Below are positions 35,948-43,832 of a stretch of 64,000 nt of DNA, one piece after another. The translations under genes and the position numbers were made by a program. Location: the NCBI RefSeq assembly GCF_024734895.1, contig NZ_CP091430.1, forward strand, positions 2,374,501 to 2,438,500. The letters are read 5' to 3'. The DNA is from Paenibacillus spongiae. GTDB lineage: Bacteria; Bacillota; Bacilli; Paenibacillales; Paenibacillaceae. The notes under the pieces were generated by a model that was given only the letters and a program-made list of their open reading frames with translations, had not been told where the DNA came from and did not search any database. Position 1 is the first letter of the stretch; each line of letters starts with the position of its first letter.

Positions 35948-36652
35948 ATGTCGAAAAGCGACCAGCTCGTGGAAATCGAGCAGAATATGACGGTTCTGTA
36001 TCGTTATTGCCTGACGCTCACCCATTCGGCGTGGGAAGCGGAGGATATTGTTCAGGAAGCGTGTCTAAGAGCGCTGCCGCTTCTTAAGGGAAAGCATCCG
36101 CATGCCAATCCCGCCGCCCTGCTGAAGCGGACAGCCAAGAACATATGGATCGATCAGGTGCGCCGCCAGCAGCTCGGCGACCGGTTGATGCAGCAGCTGG
36201 CAGGCCGCGAGGCTTATGTGGATGAACACAGCTTCGAGGTCGAGCATATTTTGAGCGCGCTGGTTCACAGGCTCTCGCCGCTTCAGTTAACCGTTTTTCT
36301 GCTGCGGGATGTATTCCAATATAAAGCTGCCGAGGCAGCCGCGCGATTACAGATGACGGAAGGAGCGGTCAAGGCCGCCCTGCACCGTGCAAGAAAGAGC
36401 ATTGCCTCACTGAGGCAGCACCTCGATCCCGAGGCGGGCACGGCCCCCGCCGGCTGCGTGGACAGCGAATGGTTCCAGGCGTATTTATCGGCATTCCAAT
36501 GTTCGGATCCGGAAGCTCTGATTTACTTGGCGCTCGTTCAGGATCGCTTGATCGAGCCGGTTCAAGCGGTCGGACAATTGACGGGAGCCGTTCAATCCGC
36601 CAAATCAAGCACGTCCGCCTTCACCTCGCCGATTGCGATGTACGCCGCTTAG
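35948..36652 (+). CDS. ECF-type RNA polymerase sigma factor
   Basis: 234 residues. Region 2 (MTVLYRYCLTLTHSAWEAEDIVQEACLRALP is the 2.1-2.3 area) and region 4 (LSPLQLTVFLLRDVFQYKAAEAAARL ... GAVKAALHRARK) are clear. A C-terminal extension of about 60 residues follows, ending in a Ser/Thr/Ala-rich tail, as in extended ECF factors. No anti-sigma gene is adjacent, so control must be by another route or by the extension itself. ATG 35948 follows AGGAGG with 9-base spacing. The target regulon is not known; the neighbouring clpP is a candidate only by position. Confidence 0.88.
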   Translation: MSKSDQLVEIEQNMTVLYRYCLTLTHSAWEAEDIVQEACLRALPLLKGKHPHANPAALLKRTAKNIWIDQVRRQQLGDRLMQQLAGREAYVDEHSFEVEHILSALVHRLSPLQLTVFLLRDVFQYKAAEAAARLQMTEGAVKAALHRARKSIASLRQHLDPEAGTAPAGCVDSEWFQAYLSAFQCSDPEALIYLALVQDRLIEPVQAVGQLTGAVQSAKSSTSAFTSPIAMYAA

Positions 36653-36656
36653 CGGA

Positions 36657-36780
36657 GCGAAGCAAGTTTTGTTGCGAAGCCAAATCAAGGGAGCAATGCT
36701 CCACAAAACGAGGTAACGCTTCCGAAGCAAGTTTTGTTGCGAAGCCAATTCAAGGGAGCAATGCTCCACAAAACTTTTAG
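36657..36780 (+). repeat. Tandem duplication of the GTTTTG/CAAAAC leader element before clpP
   Basis: Two 53-bp copies, 36657-36709 and 36722-36774, repeat with a 65-bp period and differ at very few positions. In copy 2, GCTTC (36718-36722) pairs with GAAGC (36741-36745) and GCAA (36727-36730) with TTGC (36737-36740), leaving GTTTTG in the loop. A GGAGC-AAT-GCTCC hairpin (36755-36767) follows, then CAAAACTTTTAGGA (36769-36782) at the SD. Copy 1 lacks the TTTTAGGA end. The block fills the gap between the sigma factor gene and clpP. Confidence 0.8.
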
Positions 36781-36793
36781 GATGTGAAGGTGC

Positions 36794-37375
36794 ATGACTC
36801 TTGTCCCTTATGTCGTGGAGCAGACGAACCGCGGGGAGCGCAGCTACGATATTTATTCGCGGCTGCTCAAGGACCGGATCGTCATGGTCAACGGCGAAAT
36901 TGAAGACGGGATGGCGAACGCCATCGTTGCGCAGCTGCTGTACTTGACGGCGGACGATCCGGATAAGGAGATCCAAATGTTCATTAACAGCCCGGGAGGC
37001 TCGGTCACGGCTGGATTCTCCATCTACGACACGATGCAGTATATTAAGGCCGACGTCTCGACGATCTGCATGGGGATGGCGGCAAGCTTCGGGGCGGTGC
37101 TGCTGGCCGGGGGAGCGAAGGGCAAACGGTTTTCGCTGCCCAACAGCGAGGTGATGATTCACCAGCCGCTCGGAGGGGCACGCGGTCAAGCGGCTGATAT
37201 TCAGATTCATGCGAAGTGGATTCTGAAGACGCGCGAGAAGGTCAACAGCGTGCTGGCCCATCATACCGGCCAGTCTCCGGAAACGATTGAACGCGACTCG
37301 GATCGCGATTACTTCATGAGCGCGGCCGATGCCAAGGCTTACGGCTTGGTGGATGCGATTATCGAGCATGTATGA
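36794..37375 (+). CDS. clpP: ClpP-type serine protease, second-type paralogue
   Basis: 193 residues. The catalytic triad is visible: Ser in [19 protein letters not shown], His in [11 protein letters not shown], and Asp in the following helix region ERDSDRDYF. Length and motifs are those of a full proteolytic subunit working with ClpX or ClpC, none of which is adjacent. Position beside an ECF sigma factor, rather than the usual clpP neighbourhood, and the residues around the active Ser suggest a paralogue; the main clpP would lie elsewhere. ATG 36794 follows a duplicated leader element. A strong terminator ends the unit. Confidence 0.92.
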   Translation: MTLVPYVVEQTNRGERSYDIYSRLLKDRIVMVNGEIEDGMANAIVAQLLYLTADDPDKEIQMFINSPGGSVTAGFSIYDTMQYIKADVSTICMGMAASFGAVLLAGGAKGKRFSLPNSEVMIHQPLGGARGQAADIQIHAKWILKTREKVNSVLAHHTGQSPETIERDSDRDYFMSAADAKAYGLVDAIIEHV

Positions 37376-37390
37376 ATGAAGCAGGCAGCA

Positions 37391-37428
37391 AAGAAGGAAG
37401 ACCCGTTTGGGGGGTCTTCCTTCTTTTG
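37391..37428 (+). terminator. Terminator after clpP
   Basis: AAGAAGGAAGACCC pairs with GGGTCTTCCTTCTT, followed by TTGTT. On the other strand it could also end the convergent DUF2627 gene. Confidence 0.85.
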
Positions 37429-37478
37429 TTATTCCCGATTGGAACGAAGGCTCGCAGCCCCTTGATGCGCACGCGGCA

Positions 37479-37784
37479 TCAGGATTTGGAGGACGATTCG
37501 GGACCCGGCGAGCTGGGGCGCTTGCCGCGAAAGCGCGGAGACAAATAATTCTTCTTGCGGTCCCGAAAAAAAATCCAGCCGGCGATAAAGGCGATCCCGA
37601 CCGCGAAGAGCAGAAGTCCCAGAAGGAATGGCAGCCATTCGAAATTAGGTGTAAGGTTATCGTTACCGAACGAAGCGAAATAGTGAAAAACAGCATCCTT
37701 CATGAGCAAGAACCCGTAGGTGGCGCCGAGCCCGGGAATAACAAGCAGCATGATGGCGATGAAGCGGGCGATAATCAGTTTCAT
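37479..37784 (-). CDS. yqzF: DUF2627 membrane protein, YqzF-like
   Basis: 101 residues with two membrane helices (LIIARFIAIMLLVIPGLGA and LPFLLGLLLFAVGIAFIAGW) and a basic, Ser/Pro-rich tail. It matches DUF2627/YqzF, which in B. subtilis also sits at the edge of the bkd operon. SD CAGGAGGATTTC lies before ATG 37784. Divergent from lpdV and convergent with clpP. No function is known. Confidence 0.85.
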   Translation of the reverse strand: MKLIIARFIAIMLLVIPGLGATYGFLLMKDAVFHYFASFGNDNLTPNFEWLPFLLGLLLFAVGIAFIAGWIFFRDRKKNYLSPRFRGKRPSSPGPESSSKS

Positions 37785-37948
37785 GAACGCGAAATCCTCC
37801 TGTAAGAAAAAGCACGGATACGCTCATAATCATACTCTTTTCCGGAGGACCTGTCCATTTGCGGACTTGCGCGGTTTTCCCGGGAGGCGAAAACAGGTAC
37901 AATAGGAGGGTGAAGGTAAAATCGGCCGTTGAGGAGCGACTAGAAATT

Positions 37949-39376
37949 ATGACGATTCCATGCGATATTGCCGTTCTCGGGGGCGGAATAGCTGGTTATA
38001 CGGCCGCCATTCGGGCGGCGCAAGCGGGCAAGAGCGTTGTTATCATTGAACGGGATAAGCTGGGGGGAACCTGCCTGCACCGGGGCTGTATTCCGAGCAA
38101 GGCGCTTCTGCGCAGTGCGGAGGTCTATGCCACGCTGCTTAAAGCCGGGTCCTACGGCATCCAAGTGGACGGTGCGGTGTCGGTCGATTTTGACGGCGTG
38201 CAGCGGCGCAAGGAGCAAACCGTCGAACAGCTCCATCGCGGGCTGCAGCATTTGATGCGGAAGAACGGAATTACGATTATCAATGGGAGCGGCCGGGTCA
38301 TAGGACCATCCATCTTCTCGCCGCGCAGCGGTAGTGTGGCCGTTGAGCTGGCCGACGGGGAGATGGAGACGGTAGTCCCGACGAATCTTCTGATCGCCAC
38401 CGGCTCCCGTCCGCGGATGCTGCCCGGGCTGGAGGCGGATGGAACGACGATTATGACAAGCGACGATGCGCTCTTGATGGAGCGGCTGCCAAGCTCAGTG
38501 CTGATTGTCGGCGGCGGCGTCATCGGCGTTGAATGGGCGTCCATGCTGGCCGACTTCGGTGTGGAGGTCACGATCGTGGAGACGGCCAAGCGGCTTCTTC
38601 CGGGCGAGGATGCCGAGATATCGGAGGAGCTGGCCAAAGAGCTGCGCCGGCGCAAAGTACGCATCCTGACGGGCGCTACGCTGCTGACGGACACGTATGC
38701 GCATACGGATGGACAAGCTGCGGCGATTACGGCGGAAACGGCGGAAGGCAGTGTCGTTCTGACGGCGGAGAAGCTGCTTGTGTCCGTGGGCCGTCAGGCG
38801 AACGTCGAAGGAATAGGGATCGAGAATACGGATATCCGTCTCCACAATGGCGCCATCCGCGTCAACGGTTATTATCAGACGACCGAGCCTCATATTTATG
38901 CCATCGGCGATGTGAACGGCGGGCTTCAGCTTGCCCATGCTGCGGCGCATGAGGGACTGACGGCTGTCGCCCATATTCTGGGCGGCAAGGAGCAGGCTGC
39001 AGACGAATCGCGCGTGCCGCGGTGCATCTATTCCCGGCCGGAGGTCGCTTCCGTCGGGCTGACCGAAGCCGCGGCCCGCGAGCGCGGCCATGACGTGAAG
39101 ATCGGCAAGATCCCCTTCCAGGCCATCGGCAAGGCTTTGGTGCTGGGCGAGCCCGAAGGGTTTGCGAAGGTTGTTGCGGACGCCGCAACGAACGATGTGC
39201 TTGGCGTTCATCTGATCGGCGCGCATGCGACCGATCTAATATCGGAAGCTGCGCTGGCGCTGCTGATGGAAGCCGCTCCATGGGAGGTCGGCCACGTGAT
39301 TCACCCGCATCCGACCTTATCCGAGGCCATGGGAGAGGCGATGCTGGCGGTTGACGGCAAAGCGATCGTTTATTAA
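37949..39376 (+). CDS. lpdV: Dihydrolipoyl dehydrogenase (E3) of the branched-chain 2-oxoacid dehydrogenase
   Basis: 475 residues. Flavoprotein disulfide reductase that reoxidises lipoyl groups. FAD loop CDIAVLGGGIAGYTAAIRAA, redox-active disulfide GGTCLHRGCIPSK, NAD loop LIVGGGVIGVEWASML, YAIGDVNGG and the C-terminal base in HVIHPHPTLSEAM are all present. The ATG at 37949 matches the family N-terminus; an in-frame GTG at 37910 sits on an AGGAGG but is probably in the leader. In B. subtilis lpdV likewise precedes bkdAA. Confidence 0.95.
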   Translation: MTIPCDIAVLGGGIAGYTAAIRAAQAGKSVVIIERDKLGGTCLHRGCIPSKALLRSAEVYATLLKAGSYGIQVDGAVSVDFDGVQRRKEQTVEQLHRGLQHLMRKNGITIINGSGRVIGPSIFSPRSGSVAVELADGEMETVVPTNLLIATGSRPRMLPGLEADGTTIMTSDDALLMERLPSSVLIVGGGVIGVEWASMLADFGVEVTIVETAKRLLPGEDAEISEELAKELRRRKVRILTGATLLTDTYAHTDGQAAAITAETAEGSVVLTAEKLLVSVGRQANVEGIGIENTDIRLHNGAIRVNGYYQTTEPHIYAIGDVNGGLQLAHAAAHEGLTAVAHILGGKEQAADESRVPRCIYSRPEVASVGLTEAAARERGHDVKIGKIPFQAIGKALVLGEPEGFAKVVADAATNDVLGVHLIGAHATDLISEAALALLMEAAPWEVGHVIHPHPTLSEAMGEAMLAVDGKAIVY

Positions 39377-39446
39377 TTCATGCGAAGGAATGGGGAGATT
39401 GCGGTCGCTGCGCTTTCTTCTCATTTCTTTTTAAAGAAATCTCAGT

Positions 39447-39452
39447 TATAAT
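39447..39452 (+). promoter_or_regulatory. Possible -10 element before bkdAA
   Basis: TATAAT at 39447-39452, 56 bases before bkdAA, with no good -35. No sigma-54 -24/-12 site (TGGCAC-n5-TTGCA) was found, unlike the sigma-L control of bkd in B. subtilis. Confidence 0.4.
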
Positions 39453-39507
39453 AGAATCAAGTCTTAGTACCAGGTTATAAGAGCAGCTAAACAAGGAGGG
39501 AAACCCT

Positions 39508-40542
39508 ATGAAGCAATCCGGATCTGTTCGGCAATTGTCCAGACACGAGGAGCTCGGGCTGACCGATGAACAGGTTATCGATATGTATGCCAAGATGCTG
39601 ACGGCAAGGCGTTTCGACGAAAGAAATCTTCTTCTGCAGCGGGCGGGTAAAATCATCTTTCATGTGTCCGGTATCGGCCAGGAGCCGGCTCAGGTAGCGG
39701 CTGCCTATGCAATGAACCGGGAAATCGATTATTTTCTTCCCTATTATCGGGATTATGCGTTCGTCTTGACCGTCGGCATGACGCCTCGCGAGCTGATGCT
39801 GTCCGTATTCGCCAAGGCGGAGGACCCCAACAGCGGCGGCCGCCAGATGCCGGGCCACTTCGGCAGCAAGCGGCTTCGCATCGTAACGGGCTCAAGCCCG
39901 GTTACGACCCAGGTTCCGCATGCCGTCGGGTTTGCGCTGGCGGCGAAGATGAAGAAGAAGGACTTCGTATCGTTCGTCACCTTCGGAGAAGGCTCCAGCA
40001 ATCAAGGCGATTTTCATGAGGGCTTGAACTTCGCGGGCGTACATAAGCTGCCCGTCATCTTCATGTGCGAGAACAATCAATACGCCATTTCGACGCCGGT
40101 ACACAAGCAGCTGGGCGGCAATGTGTACGAGCGTGCGATCGGCTACGGGTTTCCGGGTGTCCGGGTCGACGGGAACGATCCGCTGGAAGTATACCGCGTC
40201 GTGAAGGAAGCGCGCGAGCGCGCCGCTGCCGGAGAAGGCCCGACGCTGATTGAAGCCATGATGTACCGCCTGTCGCAGCACTCCACCTCCGATAACGATC
40301 TCGTTTACCGGACGAAGGAAGAAGTGGAGGAGCACCGCGGCAAGGACGGCGTACCGAGATTCAAGCAATATTTGGTCGACTGCGGCATTTGGGATGAAGA
40401 GCGGGATGCGGGGCTGAACAAAGAGATTCGGGCGATAATCGACGATGCGACGGAATATGGCGATAAAGCGCCTTTTCCTGCACCGGAGGACATTCTCCTT
40501 CACGTTTACGCGGGCGACGATACTGCGGAAGGAGGACGTTAA
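39508..40542 (+). CDS. bkdAA: 2-oxoisovalerate dehydrogenase E1 alpha subunit
   Basis: 344 residues. TPP-dependent decarboxylase subunit for branched-chain 2-oxoacids. Motifs: HVSGIGQEPAQVAAAYAMN, DYFLPYYRDYAFVL, GRQMPGHFGS, the TPP motif GEGSSNQGDFHEGLNFAGVHKLPVIF shortened here to GEGSSNQGDFHEG ... CENNQYAIST, and the phosphorylation-loop-like YRLSQHSTSD. The product supplies branched acyl-CoA primers for iso/anteiso fatty acids. The bkdAB gene starts one base after its stop. AGGAGGG precedes ATG 39508. Confidence 0.94.
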   Translation: MKQSGSVRQLSRHEELGLTDEQVIDMYAKMLTARRFDERNLLLQRAGKIIFHVSGIGQEPAQVAAAYAMNREIDYFLPYYRDYAFVLTVGMTPRELMLSVFAKAEDPNSGGRQMPGHFGSKRLRIVTGSSPVTTQVPHAVGFALAAKMKKKDFVSFVTFGEGSSNQGDFHEGLNFAGVHKLPVIFMCENNQYAISTPVHKQLGGNVYERAIGYGFPGVRVDGNDPLEVYRVVKEARERAAAGEGPTLIEAMMYRLSQHSTSDNDLVYRTKEEVEEHRGKDGVPRFKQYLVDCGIWDEERDAGLNKEIRAIIDDATEYGDKAPFPAPEDILLHVYAGDDTAEGGR

Positions 40543-40543
40543 G

Positions 40544-41527
40544 ATGGCCATTATGGAATATATCGACGCTATACGTCTGGCGATGAAGGAAGAGATGGAG
40601 CGCGACGAGGATGTCTTCGTTCTCGGCGAGGATGTCGGCCTTAAGGGCGGCGTATTCACGACGACCAGAGGGCTGCAGGAGCAATTCGGCGAACAGCGCG
40701 CGCTCGATGCGCCGCTGGCGGAATCGGCGATTGCCGGCGTTGCGATCGGAGCGGCGATGTACGGCATGAAGCCGATCGCGGAGATGCAGTATTCGGACTT
40801 CATGTTTCCGGCGACGAATCAGATTATTAGCGAGGCCGCCAAAATCCGTTACCGCTCGAACAACGACTGGAACTGTCCGCTTGTCATTCGCGCGCCGATC
40901 GGCGGCGGCATATTCGGCGGATTGTATCATTCGCAATGCCCGGAGTCGGTTTTCTTCGGAACGCCGGGGCTGAAGATCATCGCGCCGTATACGGCATACG
41001 ATGCGAAGGGGCTGCTGAAGGCGGCTGTCCGCGACCCGGACCCGGTTCTCTTTTTCGAGAATAAAAAATGCTACAAGCTCGTGACCGGCGACGTGCCGGA
41101 AACCGATTATACCGTACCGATCGGTAAAGCAAACGTGCTGCGTCAAGGCGACGACATAACGGTTATCAGCTACAGCCTGCCGCTCCACTTTGCAATGGAA
41201 GCGGCCGAGGAGCTGGCGCAAGAAGGAATCTCCGCGCATATCCTCGATCTGCGTACGCTGCAGCCGCTGGACACGGAAGCGATTCTCGAAGCGGCGCGCC
41301 GTACCGGCAAGGTACTGATTATCCACGAGGATAATAAATTTGGCGGCGTAGGCGGCGAAGTATCCGCTATTATCGCGGAAGAGATGCTTTATGAGCTGGA
41401 CGCCCCGATTATGCGGCTGTGCGGCCCGGACGTTCCGGCCATGCCGATCAACCCGCCCGGCGAGAAATTTTTTATGCTTAATAAAGACAAAGTGAAAGAA
41501 TCGATGCGCCATCTCGCGCTCTACTAA
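40544..41527 (+). CDS. bkdAB: 2-oxoisovalerate dehydrogenase E1 beta subunit
   Basis: 327 residues. Pairs with BkdAA in the heterotetrameric E1. Recognisable stretches: MEYIDAIRLAMKEEMERD, VLGEDVGLKGGVFTTTRGL, DAPLAESAIAGVAIGAAMYG, EMQYSDFMFPA, and HEDNKFGGVGGEV with TALQPLD-like DLRTLQPLD. ATG 40544 follows GGAAGGAGGACGTTAAG; the longer open frame upstream overlaps bkdAA and is not family-like. Confidence 0.95.
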   Translation: MAIMEYIDAIRLAMKEEMERDEDVFVLGEDVGLKGGVFTTTRGLQEQFGEQRALDAPLAESAIAGVAIGAAMYGMKPIAEMQYSDFMFPATNQIISEAAKIRYRSNNDWNCPLVIRAPIGGGIFGGLYHSQCPESVFFGTPGLKIIAPYTAYDAKGLLKAAVRDPDPVLFFENKKCYKLVTGDVPETDYTVPIGKANVLRQGDDITVISYSLPLHFAMEAAEELAQEGISAHILDLRTLQPLDTEAILEAARRTGKVLIIHEDNKFGGVGGEVSAIIAEEMLYELDAPIMRLCGPDVPAMPINPPGEKFFMLNKDKVKESMRHLALY

Positions 41528-41571
41528 TATCCAAGCGGCATTTTCTGCCTGGAAAAATGGAGTTGATAATC

Positions 41572-42933
41572 ATGAAAACCGTAGTGGAAGTCATCATGCC
41601 GCAGTTAGCGGAATCGCTCGTATCGGCTACGATCGAGAAATGGCTGAAGCAGCCCGGCGACCCGGTCGACGTCTATGAGCCAATCGCGGAAATCATTACC
41701 GACAAAGTCAATGCCGAGCTGCCTTCTACGTTGAAGGGAACGCTGGTCAAAATATTGGTCCGCGCCGGCGAGACGATTCCCGTCGGAACGCCGATCTGCC
41801 TGGTGGAGACGGAGGAGGATGCCGCCTCCGGCGATCCGGTTCAGGCCGGCGGCCATCAGCAAGGCGGCGCCGGCCAAGGTGCCTCGGCGGTCTCCGCCGA
41901 GGCGGCCGGTTCCGCAGCAGCCGGCGAGAGCGACACGAGCATGCGCCACCGCTACTCGCCCGCCGTACAGCAAATTGCCGCCGAGCACGGCGTCAACCTG
42001 ACTCTGGTGCCGGGTACGGGATTGGGCGGCCGGATTACGCGCAAAGATGTGCTGGCTTATGTCGCTTCCGGAGCTCCGAAGCAGGCTGCGCCTAAGACGG
42101 CGCCTGTTCCGTCGGCTGCTTCGTCCGATCAGCTTAACATGGATTCGAGGATGCCGGTTCGCTCAACCGGAATCCATCTGTCGGAGACGCCGCGGATTCC
42201 GCAGGTTGAGGTCGAAGGCCAGTCGATTCCGGGCAGCGGCGAGACGTTCGTGGACATTACGCCGATCCGCAACACGATAGCCCAGAAGATGCGCCAGAGC
42301 GTGACCGAAATTCCGCATGGCTGGATGATGATCGAGGTGGACGTCACGAATCTCGTCATTCTGCGCAACAAGCTGAAGGATGAGTTTAGAGCGCGCGAAG
42401 GCGTCAATCTCACCTATCTTGCCTTCTTCATTAAGGCAGTCGTCAATGCGATCAAGGAATATCCGATCATTAACTCGGTATGGGCCGTGGATAAAATCAT
42501 CGTGAAGCGGGACATTAATATTTCATTGTCGGTCGGTACCGAAGACTCGGTTATCACGCCGGTAATCAAGAATGCCGACCAGAAGAATATTGCAGGCATC
42601 GCGCGTGAAATCGACGTATTGGCGCGCAAGACGCGCGAAGGCAAGCTGAAGCTGGACGACATTCAAGGCGGAACCTTCACCGTGAACAATACCGGATCGT
42701 TCGGCTCGATTCTGACTCAGCCGATCATCAACTACCCGCAGGCGGCGATCGTGACATTCGAATCCATCGTGAAGCGCCCTGTCGTCATTAACGATATGCT
42801 GGCGGTACGCTCGATGGCCAATGTATGCTTGTCGCTCGACCATCGTATTCTCGACGGCGTCATCTGCGGCCGGTTCCTGCAGCGCGTCAAGGATACGCTC
42901 GAAGGCTTCGATCAGGACATGAAACTGTATTGA
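41572..42933 (+). CDS. bkdB: Dihydrolipoyl acyltransferase (E2) of the branched-chain 2-oxoacid dehydrogenase
   Basis: 453 residues. Domains in order: one lipoyl domain (about 1-80; lipoylated Lys in EIITDKVNAELPS), an Ala/Gly-rich linker, a peripheral subunit-binding domain (RYSPAVQQIAAEHGVNLTLV ... GRITRKDVLAYV), a second long linker and the catalytic domain with the CoA-binding part and SLDHRILDGVICGRFL (catalytic His and Asp). ATG 41572 follows GGAGTTGATAATC. Last step of the complex before lipB, the lipoyl-supplying gene. Confidence 0.94.
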   Translation: MKTVVEVIMPQLAESLVSATIEKWLKQPGDPVDVYEPIAEIITDKVNAELPSTLKGTLVKILVRAGETIPVGTPICLVETEEDAASGDPVQAGGHQQGGAGQGASAVSAEAAGSAAAGESDTSMRHRYSPAVQQIAAEHGVNLTLVPGTGLGGRITRKDVLAYVASGAPKQAAPKTAPVPSAASSDQLNMDSRMPVRSTGIHLSETPRIPQVEVEGQSIPGSGETFVDITPIRNTIAQKMRQSVTEIPHGWMMIEVDVTNLVILRNKLKDEFRAREGVNLTYLAFFIKAVVNAIKEYPIINSVWAVDKIIVKRDINISLSVGTEDSVITPVIKNADQKNIAGIAREIDVLARKTREGKLKLDDIQGGTFTVNNTGSFGSILTQPIINYPQAAIVTFESIVKRPVVINDMLAVRSMANVCLSLDHRILDGVICGRFLQRVKDTLEGFDQDMKLY

Positions 42934-42951
42934 AACGGGGCATGACTTGCG

Positions 42952-43644
42952 ATGACGAAGAACCATTTAAAGCAGCTTGATGCAAGTTACACGCCAATGA
43001 TCGGCTATGCCGAAGCCTGGGATTTGCAGAAAGCCTACGTGAAGGAAATTGACAAGGAGGAGCGGCGCGAGACGCTGCTCCTGCTTCAGCATCCGCCAAC
43101 CTATACGGTCGGCTCCCAGCGTCATCCGGAGCATCTGCTGTATTCGGAGGAGCAGCTGGCCGAGCAGGGAATTCAGGTGTTCAATATTGACCGGGGCGGG
43201 GATATTACATACCACGGTCCCGGACAGCTGGTCGGCTATCCGCTCCTGTATCTCGATGCGGCAGGCTTGGATTTACATGGCTACTTGAGACAGCTGGAGC
43301 AGGTTATTATCGACTGGCTGGAGGGCTATGGCATCGAAGGCGGACGCAAGGCGGAGTATACGGGAGTATGGGTAGGCAATGCGAAGATAGCGGCAATCGG
43401 AGTGAAGTTTAACAAATGCCGGACCCGCCGGGGATTCGTGACGAGTCATGGCTTTGCGCTCAACCTGAAGGCCGGGATTGGCGAGGAAGGCTTCCGGGGC
43501 ATTGTGCCTTGCGGCATTCAGGAGTATGACGTCACCTCCTTCGCGGATTTGACGGGCATACACCTGAGCGTCCGGCAGGCAGCCGAAGAGCTGGTCCCGT
43601 TCTTCTGCAGAAGCTTCGGATTCGAGAATGCCGATCTGACTTGA
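42952..43644 (+). CDS. lipB: Octanoyl-[acyl carrier protein] transferase LipB
   Basis: 230 residues. Moves octanoate from acyl carrier protein to lipoyl domains. Diagnostic motifs: RGGDITYHGPGQLVGYPLL, TGVWVGNAKIAAIGVKFNK (catalytic Lys), THGFALNL-type SHGFALNLKAG and GIVPCGIQEYDVTS (catalytic Cys). B. subtilis lacks lipB and uses LipM, so this is a real difference from the Bacillus model. It follows bkdB by 18 bases and so probably lipoylates the complex encoded by its own operon. The SD is weak. Confidence 0.95.
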   Translation: MTKNHLKQLDASYTPMIGYAEAWDLQKAYVKEIDKEERRETLLLLQHPPTYTVGSQRHPEHLLYSEEQLAEQGIQVFNIDRGGDITYHGPGQLVGYPLLYLDAAGLDLHGYLRQLEQVIIDWLEGYGIEGGRKAEYTGVWVGNAKIAAIGVKFNKCRTRRGFVTSHGFALNLKAGIGEEGFRGIVPCGIQEYDVTSFADLTGIHLSVRQAAEELVPFFCRSFGFENADLT

Positions 43645-43654
43645 TCAGACGAAT

Positions 43655-43753
43655 CTATTCGAACACCCAGCCGATACCGATGAGCAGGGTGGACAGAAGC
43701 AGGGATATGATAAGCAGCCAAACGACAATTCTCATGATGCGGTTCATGCGCAT
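43655..43753 (-). CDS. prli42: Stressosome-associated miniprotein Prli42
   Basis: 32 residues: a short basic N-terminus (MRMNRIMRIVVW) and one membrane helix (LLIISLLLSTLLIGIGWVF). It fits Prli42, the about 31-residue membrane miniprotein that tethers the stressosome to the membrane in Listeria and is conserved in Bacilli. SD GAAGGAGCC lies before ATG 43753. It is convergent with lipB and divergent from the M20 peptidase. Identification is by size, topology and sequence pattern, so alternatives remain open. Confidence 0.7.
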   Translation of the reverse strand: MRMNRIMRIVVWLLIISLLLSTLLIGIGWVFE

Positions 43754-43832
43754 GGAAACAGGCTCCTTCCGGATAATATTTAATGGATATACTAGACTAT
43801 TGTAAACGATAGAGAGGGACGGAGGAAAGTCC

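Noticed and set aside
36657..36780. CRISPR array
   Set aside because: Only two repeat units with a short, partly conserved spacer, located in a gene leader, and no cas genes in the window.
39377..39507. Sigma-54 promoter for the bkd genes as in B. subtilis
   Set aside because: No -24/-12 match was found before lpdV or bkdAA, and no bkdR-like activator gene is present here.
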